A DNA stretch of 64,000 nt, taken from positions 4,233,001 through 4,297,000 of the forward strand of contig NZ_CP095413.1 of the NCBI RefSeq assembly GCF_023016285.1, read 5' to 3'. Below are positions 28,775 through 37,438 of this stretch, piece after piece. The stretch comes from Muricauda sp. SCSIO 64092. GTDB lineage: Bacteria; Bacteroidota; Bacteroidia; Flavobacteriales; Flavobacteriaceae. The position numbers were made by a program, and so were the translations under genes. The notes below the pieces were generated by a model, which had not been told where the DNA came from, did no database searches, and worked only from the letters and a program-made list of their open reading frames with translations. How positions within the stretch are numbered: the first letter of the stretch is position 1; each line of letters opens with the position of its first letter.

Positions 28775-29010
28775 AAATAAGTATGGATATTGACTCGAAT
28801 TCTGAAAAAATTGGACAATTAAAAAAATCGGAATAAAAGTCTGCACATAACAATGATAAAAAACATAGGACTTTTGTTCTTAATCGAAAGATTCGTGTTT
28901 ATTTGCGAAGTGCTCAACTATAAAATTTGGCATTTACGAAAGATGATATATTGGATACTACCACATATAATTTTTATCAGGAATTTTTCTGCATAAATTA
29001 TTTTCCAACC

Positions 29011-30087
29011 TTAAATTACTTTGGTTGTTAAAATTGTATATAATCTATGATTGATATAGTAATTTCCAGTTCCTAATTTTTGCTTTGTCAAAACTCCATC
29101 TTTCGCTAATTTGTTCAAGTAGTTCGCAGCTGTTATTCTGGACACGCTTAAATCCCTTTCAATAAATTCAATTTTAGTATACGGATGTTGAAATAGGTTG
29201 TTCAATAAGTCTTGACTATAAAATTTATAATTATCCCTAATCAAGTGTTTATATTCAAGCATAAGAATTTGAATTTCTTTAATCAATGCAATGGTCTGTA
29301 TAGAAGTTTGCTCTACCGCTTGTATGACGTATATTAACCAATTCTCCCAATTATCCGAAATTCGTACCTCTTGTAGCAGTTCGTAGTACTTGGCCTTGTT
29401 TCCAATAATATACCTACTTAGGTAAAGTATTGGCAGGTCAAGTAGACCTTTCATTACAAGATACAATACGTTGATTATTCTACCGGTTCGTCCATTTCCG
29501 TCATAAAATGGGTGGATACTCTCAAATTGGTGATGAATGATGGCCATTTTGACTATTGGGTCAAATTCTGATAGACTGTCGTCATTAATGAATTGTTCAA
29601 GATTGGACATTAAGTCTTTGATGGTTTCGTAATCTTGGGGGGGCGTATAGACAAGCTCTCCGGTAGTGGCATTTTTCAAGGCAGTTCCAGGAACCTTTCT
29701 AAACCCCGCATTATTTTTTTCGAGTTCGGATTGAATTTGGATTATATCGTTATTGGTCAAGATATTCTTTTTGGATATTAAGGAATATCCTATTTTTAAA
29801 GCGGATATATAGTTTTGAACTTCCTTGGCTTCCGAGGATTTCAAACCGTCAAGGTTTAATTCTGCTTTGTAAAGGTCATCGTGGGTTGTAATTATGTTTT
29901 CAATTTCAGAACTATCCTTAGCTTCTTGGAGACCTAACGTATTGATCAGTATATTTTCGTTGGGAATGCTTGAGACCAAACCTTTTAATTCAGCGAGCGC
30001 CCTATGGGCTTGGTTAAGTTTTTTTAAGACTTGTTTTGTCTCAATATCTTTTGATATGGGTAGTTTTTCTAGTTTGAAATTAGTCAT
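29011..30087 (-). CDS. Fic-domain AMP-transferase with built-in inhibition motif
   Basis: This 358-residue Fic protein has the catalytic motif HPFYDGNGRTGR (about residues 193-204), which transfers AMP from ATP to hydroxyl side chains of target proteins. The N-terminal segment holds the inhibitory motif S59-x-x-x-E63-N64, as in class II Fic proteins where the helix precedes the Fic core. The C-terminus (about 285-355) looks like a winged helix (FIERDLSVSRITAANYLNKLAKDGVL), which could bind the repeated operators just upstream. The gene stands alone. Targets are unknown, and it may be toxin-like or regulatory. Confidence 0.88.
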   Translation of the reverse strand: MTNFKLEKLPISKDIETKQVLKKLNQAHRALAELKGLVSSIPNENILINTLGLQEAKDSSEIENIITTHDDLYKAELNLDGLKSSEAKEVQNYISALKIGYSLISKKNILTNNDIIQIQSELEKNNAGFRKVPGTALKNATTGELVYTPPQDYETIKDLMSNLEQFINDDSLSEFDPIVKMAIIHHQFESIHPFYDGNGRTGRIINVLYLVMKGLLDLPILYLSRYIIGNKAKYYELLQEVRISDNWENWLIYVIQAVEQTSIQTIALIKEIQILMLEYKHLIRDNYKFYSQDLLNNLFQHPYTKIEFIERDLSVSRITAANYLNKLAKDGVLTKQKLGTGNYYINHRLYTILTTKVI

Positions 30088-30090
30088 AAT

Positions 30091-30156
30091 GATAAGAAAA
30101 TCTAATTTTCTTTACAAATGTAATTCTTTTGATAAGAAAATCTAATTTTCTTTACA
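30091..30156 (-). promoter_or_regulatory. Two identical operator-like repeats at the fic promoter
   Basis: A 26-base sequence (GATAAGAAAATC then TAATTTTCTTTACA) occurs at 30091-30116 and 30131-30156, 40 bases apart. Each contains the inverted pair AGAAAAT/ATTTTCT. On the minus strand TACATTTG (30122-30115) matches the Bacteroidetes -7 consensus TAnnTTTG, so one copy covers the start of transcription and the other lies upstream near -33. This suggests autorepression by the Fic winged helix. Confidence 0.7.
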
Positions 30157-30300
30157 TATAAAAAAGATATGATAAGGTTTTAAGATATTCTATACATTCA
30201 ATAATTCATCGCTTCCCCCTTATCTTTATTCTCTTATCGGAAACCACCAAATTAAACGATGTAAATAGAAAGCCAATAAAATTTGTACCTTTATAACATC

Positions 30301-30425
30301 AAAGAAGAACAAATTATATCTTCAAAGTTCTTTTTAAGGTTTTAGTGTGCAATTAGGTGTACATATTTTGAAAAAATGAAATAAAATACTGAAAAACAGT
30401 GCGATATAAAAGGGTGGTTAAGTCT
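30301..30425. repeat. Element-end-like repeat, copy 1 (att core lost)
   Basis: This block is clearly related to 36211-36335, including the shared run GCAATTAGGTGTACATATTT. At 36.3 kb it abuts the tRNA-derived core. Here the corresponding position reads GGTTAAGTC, without the core. It is probably a fossil right end of an older element. Confidence 0.65.
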
Positions 30426-30472
30426 TTATATTAAATTTGGGAAGCGGATACCGCTCTCATTAAGCACCAATT

Positions 30473-30494
30473 CCTCCGGGGCTAGCCCCGGAGG
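30473..30494. repeat. GC-rich 22-bp perfect palindrome
   Basis: The half-site CCTCCGGGGCT is followed directly by its complement. It stands out in an AT-rich spacer of about 430 bases (30157-30585) with no gene. It may be a terminator for the leftward signal peptidase operon or a small mobile palindrome. Confidence 0.6.
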
Positions 30495-30585
30495 GATTGA
30501 AAGCCCAGACAGAGTTTAATTTACAGATCCTTATTTTTAATTTACACACTTATCGGGATAGTGTCAACTTAATTTATGGGTGTAA

Positions 30586-31604
30586 TTAATCTACAAGTTT
30601 AAATAGTCTATCATATCTAAACTTATGATTATGAAACGAAAACAACACAAATTCAAATTTCCCTACTATGTTGTTTTCGGGAAGAAGGCCCCAATATCTG
30701 GAGTCCTTTGAATTTTCTCTATTGTCTCCCATCACGAAATAATAGTTTTTTTTGAACGTATATGTAGTGATTTTTTTCTTATTTGAATAAAAACAGTCTC
30801 CAACCTTTTCTATAGGTAAATTTTCATGAGTATGGATTACTTCAGAATATAATGCATAACTAATAGGCGTTAAGTTGATAGACATTTTTTTTTTGGTATG
30901 ACATAAGGGCCATAATTATCTGAGCTCCAATGATGATATTTGGATTTAGGATATACTTGAGCGTAATTTTTATTAGCGTTAATAATATCTTTTTTTAAAT
31001 TCAAATTACTGGTTTCGAGTATCACATTATCATTACATAATATTTTATTGTTTATGTATATTTTATTGTTTTTTATCAGTAAAGTATCACCAGGTGTAGC
31101 TATGCAACGCTTAATGATGCTTTTATTGTTTTTAATGCCGCTAAAAACGACAATATCATTATTTTCTATCGGAGTTGTTCCTTTTAATCTTTTATCACTC
31201 CAATAAAATGAATTTTTAGTATGTAGGTTTTGTTCCTTTTTCTGATACAGAATATTAATCCATGGAATTTCTGAAAAAGAGCTAGGAATTTTAGGCCCAT
31301 ATTTAAATTTGGTAACAAATATAAAATCATCTTTAAACAATGAATTTTTCATTGAAGAGCTAGGGATTTTGTAAATATCAAATATCAAGACTTTTAAAGT
31401 GATAGACACACAAAAAATGAACGGCAATAAAACAAATACCTTTATTATGTTCTGTAGTAATTTGTCACGAATGAAGGCCAACAAATAAATTGCCCCCTGA
31501 AAAAGAGAATAATATATAATTAATAGAATAGACAGCCATTCTAGACCTGAGAACCATATATGTGCTACAAGAAATAATAAAACTATATTCTTATAATATC
31601 TCAA
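30586..31604 (-). pseudogene. lepB: Signal peptidase I split by a frameshift in an A10 run
   Basis: The N-terminal frame (30870-31604, 244 residues) has several membrane segments, catalytic Ser84 in PSSSM and Lys165 in IIKRCIATPGD. The C-terminal frame (30586-30885, 99 residues) has [17 protein letters not shown], the conserved GDNxxNSxDSR box. The two overlap at ten consecutive A (minus strand, about 30886-30895). One base more, or two fewer, would join them as VIPKK...[10 protein letters not shown]. It may be a pseudogene, a phase-variable gene, or one rescued by polymerase slippage. It sits 6 bases after the 766-residue protein gene in the same operon, so it could process those exported proteins. 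Confidence 0.8.
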
Positions 31605-31610
31605 AACATT

Positions 31611-33911
31611 CTATTTTCTTACAATAAAACTGGTAATTTCATTACCCAGATAACCTTCTCCACTAACACCTTCTATATTTATTATAAACTTACCAGTAAT
31701 GTCCGAACAATAAAAACTTATTTTGGCTTCTCCATTTTCATCGGTAATAATAGAAGGGTTCCAATATAAGGTATTTCTATAATCAGGAAAAACATCTTCT
31801 TCCGGTTTGTCTTTGTAAGTAGGATTGAAGAACTCCCGCTTACCATAGTATCCTTTCAATATTCTTAAGTTGAATTTTTCGAGCAAGTATTCTTCTGTGA
31901 ATTTAGGATATCGATATTTTTCTGTCTTAAGACCTTTAAACCTATAACTGCTGCCTGGTCCGTTTTTCCACTCAAACCCCATGTATTGCTCATATGATTT
32001 GCCTTCTATGGGTAATGTGTTGTTTGTATGATCAAACTCATGTATGGGACAGTTTAGTATACCAGATTTACACACATAATCTGTGTTCATATCTATTTTG
32101 GTTAAACTGTCTAAAACAGCTAAATATTTATCTCTCATAATATTGGGCTTTTGAGCTTCAACAGTAACCCCCTCAAGTTCAATAGTTTTGTTGGGTATGA
32201 TAAAGTTTTCAAGAGATGTGGATTTTTCTTCATACAATTTTGGTAGTGGATATTGTATAGTTTTTGAACCCCTAATACTGTTTATATCATCAAATGAAGC
32301 ATCACCTAATTCAATTTTATATTTGGGTTTTTGAGGCGTTAAAGGTTTAAGGTATATATATGCTTGTTCCCCCATTTTTAAAACTTCATCAGTAATCAAG
32401 AATTGATTTTTAGAGTTGACTGCGATAAATTTTGATTTGCCCTTATTTCCTGTAAAAGCGTTGATAAAGTATTCCTTTGATTTTTCAACTTTACCTTTTG
32501 TAAATATTTTGGCCCGGATAGTATCCGAAACAATGGACGTAATATTTCTTTTCTTAACACTTTCACTGTTCCATATATATTTTCTCCACCCTTGTGTAAG
32601 TAATAATAAGTCCAATGCTTCTAGTCGATTTTCGTTGTTTTCCTCAAAGTAATAACCAGGGTTGTATATCCTACCTTTTAGCTGTGTAGAAAGATAATAG
32701 TGAGACAAAATGTTTTTGTTATCCTTTTGGTTTTGATAATGGTTATCAAAGACACTAATACCTATATGAGCAATTACTGGTTTTTTTTCTTCATTCGATG
32801 CACTTATTTTTAAAGTAATTTTATCTCGAACTTTATAATAATCTTCATTTTCCGAAATATCTATATAGATTGTTTTATGAGGATTGACATATACTAAACG
32901 TTCGGCAAGTGGTTTTAGGTCTTCATTAAAAAGAGTTACTTCTGCAATGCCTTGCGGCAAATCCCGCAAAGGAATTTGTATTTGGGTCTCTCGATTTAAG
33001 TTAGCTATTGCAATATTGTAAACTATACCCCGTATTTGCGTCCGTAAATAAACTCGTTGACTATTCAAATTTTTAGTTTGTGTAATCTTGAAAACCAACC
33101 TATTATTATTATTGGATATTACCTCCATTGCTATTCCATCAGGTAACATTTTGGGTAAAGAGTGTTTGATATTTGTTTGATTAATTTCAATATGATAGTT
33201 CTTGCTATAATTTGGAATGAAGTTCAAAGTTCCCATACCATCGTGTTGGCTTTTAAATTTTAATAATGGTTTGTTGTTTTCAAATAATGTCCCTGATATC
33301 TCTTTTGGTACACCAACAGAATCAGAAGCTTTAAATGCAAGTTTGTTTTCAATGTCAGATATCAAATATCCCCCTTCAGGAAAAGTATTGAAATGTAAAT
33401 TACCATCATTGATATAAGAATTAGGCTTTGTTTTATTCTTTATACTTTTTACTATGTGTATTTTCTTTAAAAAAGAAAACTCATCTATATTTTTAAAAAA
33501 AGTATATGAGCTATAGCCTGTCAATGTATATGAGCCTTCTTTTAAAGAGTCATTTAGTATTAGATGGCCGTCAACAAATCCATTTTCTATTTCATATCTT
33601 TCCTCCCAAACAGGTTTATTGGTATGGTCTTCTATCAGTTGAATAAAAAGTACCTTGCTTCGTTGAGAAGGAACAAAATATTGGGAGTCCAACAAATATC
33701 CTTTAAACCATAAATCTTCTTCCGTTTCATAGATGTCCTTATTGGTTTGGAGATAACCTAAATCCGAAGCTAATTTTTCAGTATGCATCTGGAGGTTGTT
33801 TACTAAAGAATCTGCTACAGATTTATGTTCTTGGGAAAAAGAGAATATTGTAGCTAAACATGAGATACCTCCCAATACAACCCTTAATATTTGAAAAAAG
33901 GGATCATACAT
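31611..33911 (-). CDS. Large exported MG2/alpha-2-macroglobulin-like protein
   Basis: This 766-residue protein has an N-terminal signal (LRVVLGGISCLATIFSFSQ). The body has MG2-like beta-sandwich domains found in bacterial macroglobulin-like and TonB-associated Bacteroidetes proteins (EEDLWFKGYLLDSQYFVPSQRSKVLFIQLI, RDKITLKISASNEEKKPVIAHIGISVFD). It ends in a carboxypeptidase-like fold (WNPSIITDENGEAKISFYCSDITGKFIINIEG). The thioester motif of true alpha-2-macroglobulins is not seen. Its ATG overlaps the stop of the upstream CxxC lipoprotein gene by one base, and it is followed by the split signal peptidase. Function unknown; probably envelope-associated. Confidence 0.72.
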   Translation of the reverse strand: MYDPFFQILRVVLGGISCLATIFSFSQEHKSVADSLVNNLQMHTEKLASDLGYLQTNKDIYETEEDLWFKGYLLDSQYFVPSQRSKVLFIQLIEDHTNKPVWEERYEIENGFVDGHLILNDSLKEGSYTLTGYSSYTFFKNIDEFSFLKKIHIVKSIKNKTKPNSYINDGNLHFNTFPEGGYLISDIENKLAFKASDSVGVPKEISGTLFENNKPLLKFKSQHDGMGTLNFIPNYSKNYHIEINQTNIKHSLPKMLPDGIAMEVISNNNNRLVFKITQTKNLNSQRVYLRTQIRGIVYNIAIANLNRETQIQIPLRDLPQGIAEVTLFNEDLKPLAERLVYVNPHKTIYIDISENEDYYKVRDKITLKISASNEEKKPVIAHIGISVFDNHYQNQKDNKNILSHYYLSTQLKGRIYNPGYYFEENNENRLEALDLLLLTQGWRKYIWNSESVKKRNITSIVSDTIRAKIFTKGKVEKSKEYFINAFTGNKGKSKFIAVNSKNQFLITDEVLKMGEQAYIYLKPLTPQKPKYKIELGDASFDDINSIRGSKTIQYPLPKLYEEKSTSLENFIIPNKTIELEGVTVEAQKPNIMRDKYLAVLDSLTKIDMNTDYVCKSGILNCPIHEFDHTNNTLPIEGKSYEQYMGFEWKNGPGSSYRFKGLKTEKYRYPKFTEEYLLEKFNLRILKGYYGKREFFNPTYKDKPEEDVFPDYRNTLYWNPSIITDENGEAKISFYCSDITGKFIINIEGVSGEGYLGNEITSFIVRK

Positions 33912-34387
33912 TATTCTTTTGTGGTAATTTGATGTTTTAGCTTCACAAATGCACTACTGTTTTGAGGTGATTGAAATTCATAACCTTCTATAATTCCATT
34001 TTTTATTTTAACAACACATGGGTATATTGTGTTGTTGGTAGGAATGTTCAATTCATCTCTGATATCTAAATATATGTTAGAATAATCCTTTAGACGAAGA
34101 TTTGTTTTATTTTCCAAAGTCTTGATAGATTCTATTTTGGTAAGAACAAATAGGATATTATCGTTTTCTATATTTTCCTTCATAAAGATTTCTGCTTCTT
34201 TAATACATCCTTGGCAACCCAACCCCGGGAGAATAACAATCCATTGCTGGGTTAAATCCATATTTATGTTTTCCATGAAAGATTTTATAGCTTTTAGTTC
34301 AGGATCATCGTTGTGATTCTTGCACGATACACAGATACATGAAAATATGATAAATACCAATATTACGCTTGAATATACTTTTTTCAT
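33911..34387 (-). CDS. Lipoprotein with thioredoxin-like CxxC motif
   Basis: This 158-residue lipoprotein has the signal VILVFIIFSCICVSC. The sequence WIVILPGLGCQGCIKEAEIFM looks like a thioredoxin-fold active site (CQGC), with a later PCVVKIKNG in the place of the cis-proline strand. It may be a periplasmic thiol reductase or a cysteine-sensing protein. It is the first intact gene of the operon with the MG2-like protein and signal peptidase. The gene before it (34391-34957) has been replaced by a transposase fragment ending three bases upstream. Confidence 0.68.
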   Translation of the reverse strand: MKKVYSSVILVFIIFSCICVSCKNHNDDPELKAIKSFMENINMDLTQQWIVILPGLGCQGCIKEAEIFMKENIENDNILFVLTKIESIKTLENKTNLRLKDYSNIYLDIRDELNIPTNNTIYPCVVKIKNGIIEGYEFQSPQNSSAFVKLKHQITTKE

Positions 34388-34390
34388 TTA

Positions 34391-34957
34391 TTAAATTTTT
34401 ACCGCGTTAAATATTTTTATAATTAGATTTTCTTCCCTATCATCTTTGTCAAGATATTCAATATTCAGTCCTTCCTGTGTGACAATGTAGCCTTCCCTTT
34501 TTTGTAACAAGGGAAGCTCTTTTTGCTGGAAAAACGGGATGACCCTGTCATTGAGCAGATCGGCCGCTGTGATGGCGTTTTTACGGTCGTAGAGCTTTAC
34601 GAACGACACCTTGCAATAAGTGTCGATAAAGGTCTGGGCATAGATACGGCCGATTCCTTTGACCGAACCGACATAATAGGTGTCCTGTGCGCCCAGGTAA
34701 CCGGGGTGGTGGGTCTCTATCTCGCCGTGGGCCTGTTTTTCCTCTTTGGCACGCTCCAAGGCCTGTAACTGGGCCTCGGTCAGCACGAAGCCATCTTGGG
34801 CGGATTTGGCCTCCAAGGCCTTCAACCGTTTTTTAAAGGTCTCCAGGTCATGGCGCAGCCAAACACTCCGTACACCGCCGGGGGATATGAAAGTTCCCCG
34901 TTTCTTAAGTTCATTGGACACCCGTAACTGCCCATAGGCGGGAAGTTCAATGGCCAT
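34391..34957 (-). mobile_element. IS3/IS481-type transposase fragment fused to an operon-gene tail
   Basis: Residues 1 to about 145 are from a transposase: YGQLRVSNELKKRGTFISPGG, HPGYLGAQDTYYVGSVKG, FIDTYCKVSFVKLYDRKNA (rve-type integrase core with the first Asp). The last 40 residues (KREGYIVTQEGLNIEYLDKD and on) do not fit a transposase and read directly into the operon, stopping three bases before the CxxC lipoprotein gene. So the IS fragment probably replaced the 5' part of the original first gene, leaving its 3' end in frame. The other IS boundary, near 34955, truncates the metallo-hydrolase gene. Confidence 0.78.
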
Positions 34958-35264
34958 CCCTTATCCCGTCCATTACTTCATCATTAGTAAGTTGTCTTGG
35001 ACGGTGAAGAACTTTTGGGGAGAGCAGGTCGAAATTAAGAATGTCATCTATATGGTCCAAATGAGGGTGCGTAATCACCACATAATCCAGTTGATTAACC
35101 CTGTAATTGTATCTAAGATGCCTTAATGGACTGAACTCTAAATCATTTCCCGAGTGGTCACCAGTTCCTAAGTCTACAACAATATGTCTATCGTTTGGAG
35201 TTCTAATGTATGTGGAATGACCATGTTGGACATCCCAAAATACAATGGTACATTCATTTGCCAT
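34947..35264 (-). pseudogene. Truncated metallo-beta-lactamase-fold hydrolase (ComEC-type)
   Basis: The first 97 or so residues of an MBL-fold protein remain: FWDVQHGHSTYIRTPND, VVDLGTG and the zinc motif THPHLDHIDD (HxHxDH). This N-terminus resembles the stand-alone ComEC/Rec2-like hydrolases. The frame runs into the transposase fragment near 34957 and ends after GIRDGH. The rest, with the remaining metal ligands, is missing. It starts 65 bases downstream of the membrane-protein gene at 35329, so the two once formed an operon. Confidence 0.82.
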
Positions 35265-35386
35265 TTAGATTTGATTTTATTCTTTTTGAAATATAACCTG
35301 TTTGCTTCCTAATATGGCAATGGTACATTCATTTGCCATTTAGATTTGATTTTATTCTTTTTGAAATATAACCTGTTTGCTTCCTA
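35243..35386. repeat. 69-bp tandem duplication (period 75)
   Basis: Bases 35243-35311 and 35318-35386 are the same (CAATGGTACATTCATTTGCC and on). The first copy covers the start of the MBL gene and its upstream region, the second the 3' end of the membrane-protein gene. The duplication separated two genes that originally overlapped or abutted, since the copied segment includes both the stop of one and the start of the other. Confidence 0.85.
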
Positions 35387-35820
35387 TATGACAATGTAAA
35401 CATCAGTAAGAGGACAATCAGTGTAATAGGGATCCTCCAATTTACAAGACATGTGAACTTCATTTCAATCCATAGATATATTTTGATTAATCCAATCAAA
35501 GAAATTAGGCCGATAATGGTTCGATACATATTGTTTACCTCTGAAAGCAAATCAATTTTGTCATCTTTCTTTGAAGCTTTGATATGGTCTTTGTACGATT
35601 CAAATTTTGCAATCTTTACCCATTTCAGAAATGGTTCTATTACCAATGAACCAAATCGACTTACAACTAATCCCAGAAAGTAGTAGATGAAAGCTTTGGT
35701 CAGGATGTCTCCATCAATCTCAAAGCCTGCCTCTTTTGAAATCCAAAACCCAAATATCACTCCTGGAAGTAAGTAATTGAAAATATTATATGATGATATT
35801 TTTTCAAACAATTCTTTCAT
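35329..35820 (-). CDS. Four-helix membrane protein beside the MBL gene
   Basis: This 163-residue protein begins KELFEKISSYNIFNYLLPGVIF. It has predicted membrane segments at about residues 13-28, 40-58, 100-116 and 128-146, and a basic cytoplasmic loop at 65-95. I do not recognise a named family. Proteins with this start are, to my memory, found next to ComEC-like MBL hydrolases and other genes in defence-type loci. Here the MBL partner is truncated. The last residues lie within the 69-bp duplication, so the current C-terminus (KSNLNGK) could be altered. Confidence 0.7.
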   Translation of the reverse strand: MKELFEKISSYNIFNYLLPGVIFGFWISKEAGFEIDGDILTKAFIYYFLGLVVSRFGSLVIEPFLKWVKIAKFESYKDHIKASKKDDKIDLLSEVNNMYRTIIGLISLIGLIKIYLWIEMKFTCLVNWRIPITLIVLLLMFTLSYRKQTGYISKRIKSNLNGK

Positions 35821-36210
35821 TGCCTATAATGATTGAACATCCTGTCAGTGATGGATAATTTCCTCACTTTAAAATATTGTGATAAATGGGAACAGAGTTC
35901 CCTGTATAACGTGTAATGTTTTGATTTACAAAAAATTGTCTAATACTGTGCCAAGTTAAATTGGCTGACAAAAAGTCTTAAAATTTAGTTAGAATTACTG
36001 TCTAACGTGCTGTTAACATGTAAAATATGTGTGTGATTAAGTTGTTCAATCTCAAATTACCATTCAATTGCATACCCCATGAATAAAGATTTTAGTCAAA
36101 CATTGGGATTATTAGGGAAAAAGAATTCAGATAAAATTTAAGCTTGACAAAAAAAATGAAAGCTGTTATTACAAATAGCTGTTTAATATTTTTTATACAT
36201 TTACGGCCTT
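35821..36210. other. Gene-free AT-rich spacer
   Basis: About 390 bases with no supported frame upstream of the membrane-protein gene. Nothing beyond presumed promoter sequence is visible. Confidence 0.4.
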
Positions 36211-36335
36211 AAAGAAGAGCAAATCATATCTTCTAAGTTCTTTTTATGGTTTTAGTGCGCAATTAGGTGTACATATTTAGAAAAAACAATTTAAAGTGCT
36301 GATTAACAGTTCGGTATAGTTAGATGGTTCATTCT
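36211..36335. repeat. Element-end repeat, copy 2, next to att core 2
   Basis: Related to 30301-30425 along its whole length and ending at the att core. TACATTTA just upstream (36196-36203) resembles a Bacteroidetes -7 box, so a short transcript is possible. The more likely reading is the inner end of an integrated element. Confidence 0.65.
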
Positions 36336-36346
36336 GCCACCCCGAC
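36333..36346 (+). other. att core 2
   Basis: TCTGCCACCCCGAC, preceded by GGTTCAT, is the 3' end of the tRNA-derived core seen at 16178, 51758 and 63197. Confidence 0.8.
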
Positions 36347-36357
36347 AATAGTAAACA

Positions 36358-36390
36358 AAGGGCTTTCGAGAGATTGGAAGCCCTTTTTGT
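36358..36390 (+). terminator. Terminator hairpin after att core 2
   Basis: AAGGGCTT (36358-36365) pairs with AAGCCCTT (36378-36385), followed by TTTGTTTT. It starts 11 bases after the tRNA core, as expected for the native terminator of the target tRNA gene. Confidence 0.75.
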
Positions 36391-36662
36391 TTTCCTTAAA
36401 ATTGCTGGGTTCCCCCAACTTTTTCCATTTTCTTTTTTCCTCTTTACTCATTTGAATTGTTTTGATTTTTTACGAATAACCTTAAGTTATTTTTTAACCA
36501 AAGAGCAGGAGGTCATCTGGAATTGTGAGACTGTATGAAATCAAAAGATTCACCACCTTAATTCAAAACAATTCTGCTGTATGGTCAAGACCTAATCTGA
36601 ATAGATAATGGATTGGACCTTTTCCGAATTTCCGCTCGGTGGGCAGTTCCCCAATGGCAAGA
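36367..36662. repeat. Left 290-bp direct repeat flanking the PUL
   Basis: From CGAGAGATTGG this block matches 49963-50252 with scattered differences. It ends inside what is, in the right copy, the last codons of the HxlR gene, so it carries an hxlR 3' remnant without the stop. The two copies bracket the whole PUL. Confidence 0.85.
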
Positions 36663-36698
36663 AAATCCAATAAAGAATGCTAAAACAGATACTCAGGG

Positions 36699-37283
36699 TT
36701 ATGATATCCTATAGCCAAAAAGAAAAAACAAAAGGTGGTTTACTTTTTGTTTCATTTTTTTTCTCAGGATTGAAAAGGCTCTGACCATATTTTTTTCAAC
36801 CGTATTAACTGAAATATTAAGATAATCGGCAATTTCATTATAGGTCAACCCCTCTTTTTTACTAAGTAAAAAAGTTTCTTTGCACTTTGGTGGTAGCAGT
36901 TCTATCTCCTTTTCCACCGCGGTAAGAAGTTTAAAAGTCCGACTTTCATCTTGGGTTTCAACAAATGAATCCAACCCTTCTATATATTTTTTTTCCAGAG
37001 CGGTTATTGACATCTGTTTTCTATACACGTCAACAAATTCATTATAAACAGATCTATACAAGTAATTTTTTATAGAAATGGTCTTATCCAGTTTTTCGCG
37101 CTTCCTCCACAACTGAATTATGACATTTTGCACAATATCTTCTGATTTGAAATTATCTCTGGAAAGATTGGTGGCATAATCACAAAGTTCCTTGTAGTAT
37201 TCGTCAACCAAATAGGCATAGGCTTTTTCCTCTCCCTTAATGAGTCCTTTTACAAGTCTTTTTTTGTTGATTTCTCTTTTCAA
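36699..37283 (-). CDS. FecI-like ECF sigma factor
   Basis: This 194-residue sigma-70 family protein has region 2 (YYKELCDYATNLSRDNFKSEDIVQNVIIQLWRKRE) and region 4 (LPPKCKETFLLSKKEGLTYNEIADYLNIS with SVNTVEKNM as recognition helix). These are typical of Bacteroidetes extracytoplasmic sigma factors that control SusC/SusD loci. It is divergent from the fecR gene, 155 bases apart, with the shared promoter region between them. It should be held by the FecR anti-sigma factor until the SusC transporter senses substrate. Confidence 0.9.
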   Translation of the reverse strand: MKREINKKRLVKGLIKGEEKAYAYLVDEYYKELCDYATNLSRDNFKSEDIVQNVIIQLWRKREKLDKTISIKNYLYRSVYNEFVDVYRKQMSITALEKKYIEGLDSFVETQDESRTFKLLTAVEKEIELLPPKCKETFLLSKKEGLTYNEIADYLNISVNTVEKNMVRAFSILRKKMKQKVNHLLFFLFGYRIS

Positions 37284-37438
37284 ACCTTCCCAAATGTAAT
37301 TTTTTTTTGATTAAGAAGGGTGGTATTCAGTTTCGGTTTCGTTTTTATGATATAACCAAACGAAAAGATATTAAGTCCGAAACTCTGAAGTAAATATGTT
37401 GCATAAGTTTTATGTGATATGAAGAGTGATTTATAAAA

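Larger units (their letters stand above)
27919..28851. other. Gene cassette bounded by an inverted pair
   Basis: GTTATGTGCA at 27919-27928 and its exact complement TGCACATAAC at 28842-28851 enclose two lipoprotein genes. Other such pairs enclose the TIR operon (58313/59872) and the SEFIR gene (59998/61133). The pattern resembles integron gene cassettes, whose recombination sites pair at their outer ends. No integron integrase is in the window. Confidence 0.45.
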
